From Neisseriaceae bacterium (GTDB lineage Bacteria; Pseudomonadota; Gammaproteobacteria; Burkholderiales; Neisseriaceae), in assembly GCA_016864895.1 (NCBI GenBank), contig CP046107.1, positions 744,001-808,000 on the forward strand: 64,000 nt of DNA. Direction: 5' to 3'. The position numbers and the translations under genes were made by a program. Under the pieces are notes generated by a model. It was not told where the DNA came from. It saw only the letters and a list, made by a program, of their open reading frames with translations, and ran no database searches. Shown here piece by piece: positions 1 through 8,453 of the stretch. Positions within the stretch are counted from its first letter, which is position 1, and every line of letters begins with the position of its first letter.

Positions 1-1
1 C

Positions 2-829
2 GTTGATCGTTCTACACGTCGTGTGACTTTTATGGCTTCTACTGAAGGTGGTGTAGAAATTGAAGAAGTAGCGGCTAAAACCCCTGAAAAAATATTCAAA
101 GTAGTCGCAGATCCATTAGTCGGTTTGATGCCTTTTGAGGCAAGGAAAGTTGCTTTTAAGTTAGGTTTAAAAGATAAACAAATTACTCAATTTTCAAAAA
201 TAATGACTGGCCTATATAACGCCTTTGTTGAAAATGACTTCTCTTTAGTAGAAATTAATCCATTATCTGTTCGTAAAAATGGGGAACTTTCGTGTGTAGA
301 TGCTAAAATTGGCATCGATTCTAACGCTTTATTTAGACAGCAAGATATAGCAGAGCTACATGATAAATCACAAGAAAATGAACGTGAACTAAGAGCTTCA
401 GAACTTGGTTTGAATTATGTGGCTCTCGAAGGTAACATCGGTTGTATGGTTAATGGTGCTGGGCTGGCTATGGCTACCATGGACATTATCAAACTTTATG
501 GTGGACAACCTGCTAACTTTTTAGATATTGGTGGTGGTGCAACTAAAGATCGTGTTATTGAAGCTTTTAAAATTATTCTTGATGACAAATCAGTTGAAGC
601 AGTACTGATTAATATTTTTGGTGGAATCGTACGATGCGATATGGTTGCTGAAGCAATTATAGCTGCAGTCAAAGAAATTAATGTTACAGTGCCAGTTGTA
701 GTAAGGCTTGAAGGTAATAATGCAGATATTGGTGCTAAATTATTAGACGAATCTGGCTTGAAAGTCATTTCTGCAAATGGATTAGCTGATGCTGCTGAAA
801 AAGTAGTTACGGCAGCAAAACAAGCTTAA
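2..829 (+). CDS. sucC: Succinyl-CoA synthetase beta subunit, 5'-truncated by window edge
   Basis: This is the C-terminal part of the ADP-forming succinate-CoA ligase beta subunit. The enzyme converts succinyl-CoA, ADP and phosphate to succinate, CoA and ATP in the cytoplasmic TCA cycle. The reading frame is open from base 2 and joins in frame to the first visible Met at 23, so the true start lies left of the window. Visible are the end of the ATP-grasp domain ([12 protein letters not shown]), the NALFRQ segment, and the CoA-ligase domain with [33 protein letters not shown] and RLEGNNA, all typical of SucC. The stop is 12 bases before sucD, so the two subunits are almost certainly one operon. 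Identity is very secure; only the start is missing. Confidence 0.97.
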   Translation, partial: VDRSTRRVTFMASTEGGVEIEEVAAKTPEKIFKVVADPLVGLMPFEARKVAFKLGLKDKQITQFSKIMTGLYNAFVENDFSLVEINPLSVRKNGELSCVDAKIGIDSNALFRQQDIAELHDKSQENERELRASELGLNYVALEGNIGCMVNGAGLAMATMDIIKLYGGQPANFLDIGGGATKDRVIEAFKIILDDKSVEAVLINIFGGIVRCDMVAEAIIAAVKEINVTVPVVVRLEGNNADIGAKLLDESGLKVISANGLADAAEKVVTAAKQA

Positions 830-841
830 GGAGAATTAAGA

Positions 842-1729
842 ATGAGTATTTTAGTTGATAAAAATACAAAAGTTTTGGTACAAGGATTCACAGGAAAGAA
901 TGGTACGTTCCACTCAGAACAAGCCATTGCTTATGGCACTAACGTAGTTGGGGGTGTGACTCCAGGAAAAGGAGGCCAAACTCATTTAGGCTTACCTGTT
1001 TTCAATACTATGCAGGAAGCAGTAGCAGAAACAAAAGCAGATACCTCAGTTATTTATGTTCCTGCACCTTTTGTATTAGACTCAATCATTGAAGCCGTTG
1101 ATGCGGGTATTAAATTGATTGTTGTCATTACTGAGGGTGTTCCTACACTAGATATGTTGATTGCTAAGCGTTATATAGATACAGTTGGGAATGTCCGTTT
1201 AATCGGGCCTAACTGCCCAGGTATTATCACCCCTGGGGAATGCAAGGTAGGAATTATGCCTGGGCATATTCATATACCAGGCAGTGTTGGTATTATTTCT
1301 CGTTCCGGTACATTAACTTACGAAGCAGTTGGACAGACTAGTAAAATTGGTTTAGGTCAATCTACATGTGTTGGAATTGGTGGAGACCCTATTCCTGGTT
1401 TAAACCAAATTGATGTACTAGAGCTATTTGAAAAAGATCCTAAAACTAAATCTATTGTTTTAATTGGTGAAATTGGTGGTACCGCAGAAGAGGAGGCAGC
1501 CGAATATATTCAATCAAATGTTACCAAGCCGGTAGTAGGCTACATTGCAGGTGTTACCGCACCTAAAGGTAAAAGAATGGGGCATGCTGGTGCTATTATT
1601 TCAGGTGGTAAAGGAACAGCTGAAGAAAAATTTAAAGCATTTGAAAAAGCAGGAGTTACCTATACAAGAAGTCCATCAGAAATCGGTTCTACTTTACTGG
1701 AATTATTAAAATCCAAAGGAATGGCTTAA
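842..1729 (+). CDS. sucD: Succinyl-CoA synthetase alpha subunit
   Basis: The alpha subunit of succinate-CoA ligase carries the phosphohistidine intermediate and binds CoA; it partners the upstream SucC. The 295-residue length is normal (about 290). The N-terminal CoA-binding Rossmann domain shows [12 protein letters not shown] near residues 13-24. The GPNCPG loop is at 122-127, the SRSGTLTYE loop at 153-161, and the active-site His248 sits in MGHAGAI. A good ribosome site (AAGGAG) precedes the ATG, and a Rho-independent terminator follows about 20 bases after the stop, so this closes the sucCD transcript. Nothing is unusual in the sequence. Confidence 0.98.
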   Translation: MSILVDKNTKVLVQGFTGKNGTFHSEQAIAYGTNVVGGVTPGKGGQTHLGLPVFNTMQEAVAETKADTSVIYVPAPFVLDSIIEAVDAGIKLIVVITEGVPTLDMLIAKRYIDTVGNVRLIGPNCPGIITPGECKVGIMPGHIHIPGSVGIISRSGTLTYEAVGQTSKIGLGQSTCVGIGGDPIPGLNQIDVLELFEKDPKTKSIVLIGEIGGTAEEEAAEYIQSNVTKPVVGYIAGVTAPKGKRMGHAGAIISGGKGTAEEKFKAFEKAGVTYTRSPSEIGSTLLELLKSKGMA

Positions 1730-1748
1730 GATAATTGTACACATTTTG

Positions 1749-1778
1749 AAAAGACGTTAGATAACCTAACGTCTTTTT
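1749..1778 (+). terminator. Rho-independent terminator of sucCD
   Basis: An 8-bp perfect stem (GACGTTAG / CTAACGTC) has a 5-base loop. It is preceded by four A's and followed by five T's, so it can work on both strands. It begins 20 bases after the sucD stop codon. Confidence 0.9.
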
Positions 1779-1947
1779 ATGAATGTTTTGCTCACAAATC
1801 GCTGTACAAGTTTACCTAGTGATGTCAACTCAAAATTTTGATCAAATTAAATACCCCCGCCAAAAACTCTTCCCATGAACCAAAATATGAATTCTAGAAA
1901 TAAAATGTTCTTAATGACTAGCAGTCAATAATAAAATACATTACAAT

Positions 1948-2133
1948 TTACGGGCTTACTCCCTCCTCTAAACAACCAGAAACCTCTCCTAATATATCTT
2001 TGTCATTTAAATAGTTAATTGTCATTTTTGAAAAGTTTTGCCCATAGATAGACTGCAATAGATCATTAAAATTTCTCCAACAACATGGATTATGTACTAA
2101 ATTTCTACCATCTAAAATTAAAATTTTGTTCAC
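1948..2133 (-). CDS. Short barstar-like fragment (possible orphan immunity remnant)
   Basis: A 61-codon frame starts at a GTG that has AGG about 9 bases upstream. The product begins MNKILILDGRNL and continues with NFNDLLQSIYGQ. That pattern, an LDGR-type first strand followed by an aromatic/N-F-N-D-L-L helix and an YG turn, resembles barstar-family ribonuclease inhibitors. It is shorter than the usual 85-95 residues, so it may be truncated or coincidental. No barnase-like partner is visible; the next recognisable material to the right is a decayed surface-protein gene. No terminator or promoter was identified. This is a tentative family guess from a few residues. Confidence 0.3.
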   Translation of the reverse strand: MNKILILDGRNLVHNPCCWRNFNDLLQSIYGQNFSKMTINYLNDKDILGEVSGCLEEGVSP

Positions 2134-2404
2134 TTAAATTACCTGATAATTTAACTAATTAAAAATATTTTCTAAAGCTAAAATCTTAATTAATATTAAT
2201 AACAGAAATATTAACAAGATATTACAAAATTCTGTATTTGACAGTAGCGCAGATAAAAACACATATGTCTTCTTCCAATGTAGTTAATTGCTAAGTTCTG
2301 CTTTAGAAACTTTTGTCTGTTGATATCCTAACCACTTTCTTTATTATTTAAGATTCGATAATCAATTACTACTATTGATAGACATGAATACTCCCACTTT
2401 ATAA

Positions 2405-2881
2405 CCCATAGCCTTTAGAGCGAGGGGAGCATGCCTATTAAATGAATCACCTAAAGCTAAAGTAACTGAAAATTTACCAATTATTAAGGTCATCAAGATA
2501 GGAAATAGTGTTGATCCCAATGGCGAAAAAAGTTTTTTCTTAAAAATTAAGAAAAATGGTGATGAAAGAACTTTATGGGAGTGATCATTTAAGATCACAA
2601 ATGGAGTCCAATGGCATTATAAAAAAGGCGATCAAATCACCAAAATTAATTTAATTAATGGGGGGTACTAAATATCTCACCACAAGTAATGTCAAGATCC
2701 AAAAACAAAGGTACTATAGTTGGACAGATAGAGGAAAAAGCAGAAAAGACCTCGAACATAGATCTCAATTAAATGAAAAAAATTTGGATACGGAAAAAAA
2801 AGTTACAGAACTTAGAAACCAACTATCTAAGCATGATCGTACCATAACTGATAAAAGTGAAAGTGTGAAGCAACATTTTAT
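2405..2881 (+). pseudogene. Decayed coiled-coil surface-protein gene, left part
   Basis: No intact frame exists, but protein-like sequence runs through this stretch in shifting frames. From 2405 one frame reads through GNSVDPNGEKSFFLKIKKNG to a TGA after RTLWE. It continues in the same frame with NGVQWHYKKGDQITKINLI. A change at the G6 run near 2658 moves to another frame with TKYLTTSNVKIQ, and two further shifts bracket a piece reading TIVGQIEEKAEKTSNIDL. The last part is a heptad-like coil (KKVTELRNQLSKHDRTITDK). The alternation of short beta-like modules and coils resembles stalks of trimeric autotransporter adhesins; that is inference. No head, signal peptide or membrane anchor is visible. 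The right end is interrupted by the TnpB element, and the coil resumes beyond it at 4253. Confidence 0.5.
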
Positions 2882-4252
2882 CATGCTCGCCGTAAGACCC
2901 TCATCCTTCAGGGCGGGGATATAAGGCGTCACCACGAAGTGGTTATTCCGTCTTTTAGTGTCTATGCTATCTTATTGACTATTCATAGTTCATTAGTATA
3001 ATCAAGACATGCAAATCAAAAAAGCTTTTAAATTTGAGTGAATACCTAATGGTGAACATATTCGCAAAATGAAGCAGTTTTGTGGTTGTTCTCGTTTTGT
3101 ATTTAATCATGCTTTAGATTGTCAGAATAAGCAGTATGAGGCTGGTAACGGTTTCAAATTCTGCTACAGTAAAATATCGAGCTTACTACCTAAATGGAAA
3201 GATGAGTTCAAATGGCTTAAAGATTGCCATAGTCAAGTGTTACAACAATCCTTAAAAGATCTAGAAGCCTCTTTTCGGAATTTCTTTGCCAAACGTTCTA
3301 GTTTTCCTAAGTTTAAGAAAAAGGGATTGAAAGAAAGCTTTAGATTTCCCCAAGGTGTAAAACTAGAACAAGGTAACAACCGTTTGTATTTACCCAAAAT
3401 AGGCTGGGTAAGATACCGTAATAGTCGTCATGTCATTGGTTCGATTAACAACGTTACCATTAGTCACAAGTGTGGAAAGTGGTATGTTGCTATACAAACG
3501 GAATATGATGTTGAACCACCAATACCATTAGGTAATGAAGTGGGTATAGATATGGGGATTACCCGTTTTGCAACTTTAAGTAACGGTCAATACTTTGAGC
3601 CTATCAATAGTTTTAAAACGGCACAACGTCAGTTAGCTAAATTGCAATGTCAAATGAGCCATAAGAGGCCATTGAGTCACAACTGGAAAAAAGCAAAAAA
3701 TAAAGTATCACGCTTACACTCGAGAATAGCCAATATTAGACGTCATTACCTTCATCAACTCTCTGCTCAAATTAGCAAAAACCACGCCATTGTGTATGTA
3801 GAAGATTTGCAGGTTGGTCACATATCTAAGTCTGCAAAGGGGGATACGACTCATCCTGGTAAAAGAGTAAAGCAAAAATCGGGATTAAATCGTTCTATGC
3901 TAGATCAATCATGGTATGAATTTAGAAGGCAACTGGACTATAAACTGTTATGGCGAGGAGGTCATTTAGTAGCAGTGAATCCTAAGAATACCAGTCGTAC
4001 TTGCCCACAATGCGGGCATATAAGTGCACAGAACCGTCAAACGCAATCAAACTTTGAATGTGTTGCATGTGGATATAAATTAAATGCAGATGAGGTTGGA
4101 GCGATAAATATATTAAGGGCAGGACGTGCCCGGTTAGCCTGTGACGTGAATGATGCAGTAAGGTCATCAGCAACAGGAACCCACCGAAGTGAGTTAGCAA
4201 TACTGCTAAACACCGTAGGAATCCCTGCCCTTTAGGCCGGCGAGGACGTCAA
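2882..4252 (+). mobile_element. IS200/IS605-type element carrying only tnpB
   Basis: The element is about 1.37 kb. It has a TnpB gene, no TnpA transposase, and subterminal hairpins instead of terminal inverted repeats: a CCTTCAGGGCGGGGA-type structure at the left (about 2897-2920) and CCCTGCCCTTTAGG at the right (about 4222-4236). The right boundary is set after GTCAA, matching the TCAA cleavage motif known for IS605-family right ends. The left boundary is set after TTTAT at 2877-2881. Removing exactly 2882-4252 rejoins the flanking coiled-coil gene in frame, which independently supports both ends. There is no target duplication, as expected for this family. The right hairpin has diverged from the usual GGGCGGGGA form, suggesting a decaying copy. 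Confidence 0.8.
3009..4235 (+). pseudogene. tnpB: RNA-guided nuclease TnpB (OrfB), interrupted by an in-frame TGA
   Basis: TnpB proteins are reRNA-guided RuvC-like nucleases that favour retention of IS200/IS605 elements. The family start is the ATG at 3009, giving MQIKKAFKFE and then a TGA at 3039-3041; the frame then continues, in phase, with IPNGEHIRK. The longest open part starts at Met 3069 and has 388 codons. Numbered from there, the catalytic residues are present: Asp161 (GIDMGITRF), Glu245 (VYVEDL) and Asp341 (NADEVGAINI). The zinc ribbon has Cys312/315 and Cys331/334. The nuclease core is therefore preserved and only the first 20 residues are lost if translation restarts at 3069. The 3' end runs into the right-end hairpin. 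No tnpA is present, so movement would need a transposase in trans. Confidence 0.85.
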
Positions 4253-4270
4253 GATCATTACACAAGAAAA
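4090..4270 (+). ncRNA. Predicted reRNA/omegaRNA region at the tnpB 3' end
   Basis: In known IS200/IS605 systems the guide RNA scaffold overlaps the end of tnpB and the right-end hairpin, and the guide is read from the DNA just past the element. By that rule the scaffold here would cover the last part of tnpB and the hairpin at 4222-4236, with the guide starting at 4253 (GATCATTACACAAG...). The limits are inferred from the family, not from a visible promoter or processing site. The altered hairpin may make it non-functional. Confidence 0.3.
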
Positions 4271-4343
4271 AACTATAGACAATCATCAAGCACAGATAAA
4301 CAAAGTAGAGTATACCCGCATTACAGAAAATTATTTTCAATGA
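4253..4343 (+). pseudogene. Decayed coiled-coil surface-protein gene, right part
   Basis: This continues the frame broken by the TnpB element. It reads ITQEKTIDNHQAQINK and then ITENYFQ to a TGA at 4341. The heptad-like pattern matches the coil on the left side. No recognisable C-terminal anchor follows; the next 160 bases up to the thiolase gene show no clear coding. Confidence 0.5.
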
Positions 4344-4506
4344 ATGAGTATAAAAATTATATATTAAAATAAAGATTAAACATAAATTCATAGAACTTGT
4401 GTATGCTCATGGAATGGTAAAAGTCAATAAATAATTCTTGCTAAATATATTTTTTCTTCTTACACTTAGGTTCATTAATTTTGATTAAAAGACAAAAGGA
4501 AAAATT

Positions 4507-5793
4507 ATGGCTAATCAACCTAGAAAAGTAGCAATTATTGGAGGAAATCGTATTCCATTTGCTCGCTCCAATGGCGCCTATATGAAAAAATCAAATTCTG
4601 ATATGTTTACTGCGGCATTAAATGGCTTGATCAAACGTTTTAATTTAGATGGTCAGTTAATAGGAGAAGTCGTTGGTGGTGCTGTATTAAAACATAGCAG
4701 AGACTTTAACATGGTTCGCGAATGTGTTTTAGGTTCTAGCTTAGCACCAGAAACACCTGCTTATGATTTACAACAAGCCTGTGGTACTGGGTTACAAGCT
4801 GCTTTTCAAATTGCCAATAAAATTGCGTTAGGTCTGATAGAATGCGGTATCGCAGGAGGTGTTGATACTACATCTGATGCACCTATCGCAGTTGGTAAAA
4901 AAACCCGTGAAGCTTTAATGCAAGCAAATGCTGCAAAAACCATAGGTGGAAAACTTAAAGCACTCACCAAAATTTCTCTATCTGGTTTAATTGAACCTCC
5001 TCAAAATAAAGAACCTCGTACTCAACTTTCTATGGGAGATCATGCTGCAATTACAGCTCTAGAATGGGGGATTACACGAGAAGATCAAGATGAACTGGCT
5101 TATCTTAGCCATAAAAATTTAGCAGCTGCATATGAAGAAGGTTTTTTTGAAGATTTACTCACCCCTTTTGCGGGATTGGAGAAAGATTCTAATCTAAGGC
5201 CTGACACAACAATAGAAAAATTAGCCACTTTAAAACCAGTTTTTGATAAAGGTGTTAATCCTACCATGACGGCAGGAAACTCTACTCCCCTAACGGATGG
5301 TGCTTCAACCGTGCTACTTGCTTCTGAAAAATGGGCACAAGAACACGAGCTACCAATTCTTGCTTATTTAACTTTTCAACAAACTGCCGCTGTTGATTTT
5401 ATTGGCAGAAATGGTAAACCTGAAGGCTTATTAATGGCACCTGCCTATGCTGTTCCTAGAATGTTACAACGTGCAGGTATTACCCTACAAGATTTTGATT
5501 TTTACGAAATACATGAAGCTTTTGCCTCCCAAGTACTATCAACCTTAAAAGCTTGGGAAAGTGATATTTTCTGCCAACAAAAGCTGGGGTTAAAAAAGGC
5601 CTTGGGTTCAATTGATAGAAGCAAACTAAATGTTAAAGGTTCTTCCTTAGGTTGTGGACACCCATTTGCTGCAACCGGGGGTAGAATTTTGGCAACAGCA
5701 GCTAAACTTATTAATCAAAAAGGTCGTGGTAGAGCATTAATTTCAATCTGTGCAGCTGGTGGCCAAGGCGTCACTGCTATTGTGGAAAAATGA
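4507..5793 (+). CDS. Acetyl-CoA C-acyltransferase (thiolase, FadI-like)
   Basis: This thiolase catalyses the thiolytic cleavage or reverse condensation of 3-ketoacyl-CoA with acetyl-CoA in fatty-acid oxidation or ketone-body-type metabolism. Length is 428 residues, which fits the longer FadI-like class. The nucleophilic Cys92 lies in QQACGTGLQA. The later active-site motifs are HEAFA (about residue 339), GCGHPFAATGG, and CAAGGQG with the second catalytic Cys near the C terminus. The gene stands alone between the eroded accessory region and a terminator. A MaoC-type hydratase lies 3 kb downstream, but no fadJ or acyl-CoA dehydrogenase is visible. Substrate length cannot be told, so no symbol is assigned. 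Confidence 0.9.
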   Translation: MANQPRKVAIIGGNRIPFARSNGAYMKKSNSDMFTAALNGLIKRFNLDGQLIGEVVGGAVLKHSRDFNMVRECVLGSSLAPETPAYDLQQACGTGLQAAFQIANKIALGLIECGIAGGVDTTSDAPIAVGKKTREALMQANAAKTIGGKLKALTKISLSGLIEPPQNKEPRTQLSMGDHAAITALEWGITREDQDELAYLSHKNLAAAYEEGFFEDLLTPFAGLEKDSNLRPDTTIEKLATLKPVFDKGVNPTMTAGNSTPLTDGASTVLLASEKWAQEHELPILAYLTFQQTAAVDFIGRNGKPEGLLMAPAYAVPRMLQRAGITLQDFDFYEIHEAFASQVLSTLKAWESDIFCQQKLGLKKALGSIDRSKLNVKGSSLGCGHPFAATGGRILATAAKLINQKGRGRALISICAAGGQGVTAIVEK

Positions 5794-5830
5794 CTCACCA
5801 ATATCATCTTAAATAAAAATCATCTTTAAT

Positions 5831-5860
5831 AAAAAAGGTCATAACACCTGACCTTTTTTA
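5831..5860 (+). terminator. Rho-independent terminator after the thiolase gene
   Basis: The stem AAAAGGTCA / TGACCTTTT has a loop of about 7 bases and a run of T's, and lies about 40 bases after the thiolase stop. A- and T-rich flanks make it potentially bidirectional. Confidence 0.85.
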
Positions 5861-6224
5861 TTTTACTTTTATCAAAAAAAAATGTAGACAAAGCCGTTGC
5901 CTGTCAAATGCTAGCCATAAAGCAACCCTCTTTTCAGAAATGTCCGAAAATAAATTCCCTTGTTTTGAAATTGGAGAATGATTGACTAATTGATTCATGT
6001 TTAACATCACCAAATTATCTACCATCAACTCCTATTCATACTCACAGGAATGATACTTACTATCAATCAGAACTACTACTTGCCATTCATGGTATCACAT
6101 GATCAGGTAATGATAACTGCACTTGTGACTGAGAAACTAGAAATAACTACTATTGAAAAATTTCCTTTTATCATCACAACCTCCCCACATTATCTTAAAA
6201 TCACAATGCAATCAAATTGATTGG
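5861..6224. other. Intergenic gap, one doubtful 55-codon frame
   Basis: No supported gene was found between the thiolase terminator and nusB. On the minus strand a 55-codon frame (6025 down to 5858) contains NHSPISKQGNLFSDISEKRV. It ends inside the terminator and its AGGAG lies only three bases from the ATG, so it is not called as a gene. It could be a remnant. Confidence 0.4.
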
Positions 6225-6671
6225 TTATGGGTTATCATGATGTCTTAGTACTACAGATAAACGATCTAATACACCATTAATGAATTTATAGCTATCTTCT
6301 TTTGCATATCCTTTAGCTAATTCTATACTTTCATTAATAATAACAGGAAAAGGTGTTTCTGGTAATGTCTTTAGTTCATGGCAGGCGATCAATAAAATTG
6401 CTTTCTCAACCGCATTCACTCCATCCCAACTTCTATCCAAGTAGGGAGTAAGTTCAATTTCATAAGTATCTATCATGGGATAAATACCTAAAAATAAGGT
6501 ATCAAAGAAATTTTCATCGACTTTAGGCTTTTTATCCTGCAAAGCATTTAAAAATGCATCGGTTTCTTTAATGTTCCTCAATAACTCTTGTGCCAAGTAC
6601 TCGGGATTTAAAATTAATTGATAAAGTGCTTGTAGCACAAACTCTCGTGAACGGCGTCTAGGCGTTCTCAT
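6225..6671 (-). CDS. nusB: Transcription antitermination factor NusB
   Basis: NusB is an RNA-binding protein that joins NusE/S10 on boxA RNA in rRNA antitermination complexes. The 148-residue all-helical protein starts MRTPRRRSREFVLQALYQ, the typical basic N terminus that contacts boxA. It shows LDRSWDGVNAVEKAILLIACHEL and PFPVIINESIELAKGYA towards the C terminus, both diagnostic of the family. It lies 20 bases downstream of ribH on the same strand, the classic ribH-nusB pair, and is expected to be cotranscribed with it. Nothing unusual was seen. Confidence 0.97.
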   Translation of the reverse strand: MRTPRRRSREFVLQALYQLILNPEYLAQELLRNIKETDAFLNALQDKKPKVDENFFDTLFLGIYPMIDTYEIELTPYLDRSWDGVNAVEKAILLIACHELKTLPETPFPVIINESIELAKGYAKEDSYKFINGVLDRLSVVLRHHDNP

Positions 6672-6691
6672 ACTATTATATTCCTCAGTAA

Positions 6692-7156
6692 TTATTTCTT
6701 ATATTTTCTTAAATTTTTAATGTGATTAGCCATTTCAACAGCAACATCAGCAGCCTCTAATCCTCTTATTTTTGCCCTTACAATAGCTTGTTCATCATTT
6801 TCTGTAGTCAAAACCATATTTACAATTGGCACATTAAAATCAAGTGATACACGTGAAATACCTCGTGCTGAAATATCAGATACCAATTCAAAGTGATATG
6901 TTTCCCCTCTAATAACAACACCTAATGCAATCATAGCGTCAAAATTATCACTCATTAACAAATTCTGTAGCGCGATAGGAATCTCTAGTGCACCTGGTAC
7001 TGTAACTAAAATAATATTATTTTCTTTAACCTCTCGCTTAACTAATTTCTTAACACAAGCATTTAATAATTCCTCACCAATTCCATTTGAAAACCTAGAT
7101 TGGACAATACCTATCTTTAAACCTTTGCCCTTTAATTGGACTGGATGTGTCTTCAT
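6692..7156 (-). CDS. ribH: 6,7-dimethyl-8-ribityllumazine synthase
   Basis: Lumazine synthase condenses 5-amino-6-ribitylaminouracil with 3,4-dihydroxy-2-butanone-4-phosphate in riboflavin biosynthesis, forming an icosahedral or pentameric shell. The 154-residue length is normal. The substrate loop SRFSNGIGEELL is at 20-31, VPGALEIP at 53-60, and RGETYHFE at 83-90 with the catalytic His88. A strong ribosome site (AGGAAGAG) precedes the ATG. It is the first gene of the ribH-nusB pair and is divergent from dnaJ across about 140 bases. No FMN-riboswitch-like leader was recognised. Confidence 0.98.
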   Translation of the reverse strand: MKTHPVQLKGKGLKIGIVQSRFSNGIGEELLNACVKKLVKREVKENNIILVTVPGALEIPIALQNLLMSDNFDAMIALGVVIRGETYHFELVSDISARGISRVSLDFNVPIVNMVLTTENDEQAIVRAKIRGLEAADVAVEMANHIKNLRKYKK

Positions 7157-7295
7157 CTCTTCCTACTCCATTATATAACCTAGATGTATTATACGTATTT
7201 TTATGATAATAAAACTACATTTATATCATATTGGACTTGATTTTAATAAAAATACCCATATTTATGGAAAATCGATAATTAAAGATATATGAGCC

Positions 7296-8417
7296 ATGAA
7301 TAATAAAAATTTTTATGATGTATTAGGTGTGAGTAAAACGGCTTCTCAAGAGGAAATTACCAAAGCATTCCGTAAATTAGCTATGAAATATCATCCTGAT
7401 AGAAATCCCGACAATAAAGCAGCGGAGGAAAAATTTAAAGAAATTCAAAAGGCTTATGCTGTTTTATCTGATCCAACAAAAAGAAAACAGTACGATCAGT
7501 TTGGAGAAGCTGGTTTTGGTCCTAATATGGGCGGTTTTAGCAGTAGTGATGCATTTGATTTTAGTGATATCTTTAGTCAAATGTTTGGAGGTGGTGTTGG
7601 CGGAAACAGAGGCCGAAACCAGCAGCCTCAAGCATATCAAGGACAAGATCTACAATATGATATTCGAATCACCCTTAAAGAAGCTGCAGAAGGAGTGAAA
7701 AAAACAATTTCAGTCCCTACTGAACAAGAATGTGATGTATGTCATGGAACTGGAGCCAAACCAGGAAGCAAGATAGACACTTGTCCTACCTGCCAAGGAT
7801 CAGGCACAATTAATGTGAGACAAGCTATTTTCCAATTCCAACAAACCTGTCCAAACTGTCATGGAACAGGAAAAATTATTAAGGAGCACTGTATTAAATG
7901 TAGAGGGAAGGGAAGAGTCAAAACTACTAAAACACTGGAAGTTTCTATTCCCGCAGGCATAGATGAAGGTCAATGTATTCGTTTAAACGGACAAGGTGAT
8001 GCAGGTATTAATGGGGGGCCTAATGGTGACTTATACGTGAGGGTACATATTGAACCTGATTCTTTCTTTACTAGAGATGGTTCTAATCTACATTGCGAAG
8101 TGCCTGTCACCTTTCCTTTAGCTGCTTTAGGTGGAGAAGTAGATGTTCCTACTTTAAATGGGAAAATTAAACTGAAAATACCTAAAGGTACTCAAAACGG
8201 TAAAATACTCCGTTTAAAAGGTAAAGGCATTAAATCTATCAGAGGAATTGGCACAGGCGATTTACATTGTCATATATTTGTCGAAACACCTGTTAATCTT
8301 ACAGATAAGCAAGAAGAAATCTTAAAAAAATTTGATGATGTATCAAATAGTCTCCCTTACTCTCAAACACCTAAGCAAAAAAGTTTTTTTGACAAATTAA
8401 AAAGTTTATTTAATTAA
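7296..8417 (+). CDS. dnaJ: Chaperone protein DnaJ
   Basis: DnaJ is the Hsp40 co-chaperone that stimulates DnaK ATPase and delivers unfolded clients. All parts are present in 373 residues. The J domain has the HPD motif at 33-35. A short G/F-rich linker covers about residues 70-105. Four CxxCxGxG zinc-binding repeats start at Cys146, 163, 185 and 199. A beta-rich C-terminal client-binding domain follows. The gene is not next to dnaK in this window and is followed directly by its own terminator, so it looks monocistronic. No sigma-32-type promoter was confidently identified in the 139-base upstream gap. Confidence 0.98.
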   Translation: MNNKNFYDVLGVSKTASQEEITKAFRKLAMKYHPDRNPDNKAAEEKFKEIQKAYAVLSDPTKRKQYDQFGEAGFGPNMGGFSSSDAFDFSDIFSQMFGGGVGGNRGRNQQPQAYQGQDLQYDIRITLKEAAEGVKKTISVPTEQECDVCHGTGAKPGSKIDTCPTCQGSGTINVRQAIFQFQQTCPNCHGTGKIIKEHCIKCRGKGRVKTTKTLEVSIPAGIDEGQCIRLNGQGDAGINGGPNGDLYVRVHIEPDSFFTRDGSNLHCEVPVTFPLAALGGEVDVPTLNGKIKLKIPKGTQNGKILRLKGKGIKSIRGIGTGDLHCHIFVETPVNLTDKQEEILKKFDDVSNSLPYSQTPKQKSFFDKLKSLFN

Positions 8418-8420
8418 ATA

Positions 8421-8448
8421 AAAAAACCTGCGAATGCAGGTTTTTTTT
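8421..8448. terminator. Bidirectional terminator between dnaJ and the MaoC-like gene
   Basis: The stem AACCTGC / GCAGGTT has a GAAT loop, with A-rich sequence before and eight T's after. It sits between two convergent genes and can serve both. Confidence 0.9.
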
Positions 8449-8453
8449 ATTGG

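Noticed and set aside
2362..2598. Minus-strand 78-codon frame
   Set aside because: The plus strand shows the decayed surface-protein text over the same bases, with composition and continuity that fit better.
2658..2924. Plus-strand 88-codon frame as an intact gene
   Set aside because: Its ATG lies inside a G-run frameshift, part of it is in the wrong frame relative to the neighbouring coil, and its last codons are inside the TnpB element.
5858..6025. Minus-strand 55-codon frame downstream of nusB
   Set aside because: The frame ends inside the thiolase terminator and the AGGAG-ATG spacing is too short; no family resemblance.
7157..7295. FMN riboswitch upstream of ribH
   Set aside because: The gap is only 139 bases, AT-rich and shared with dnaJ; no conserved RFN-element segments were seen.
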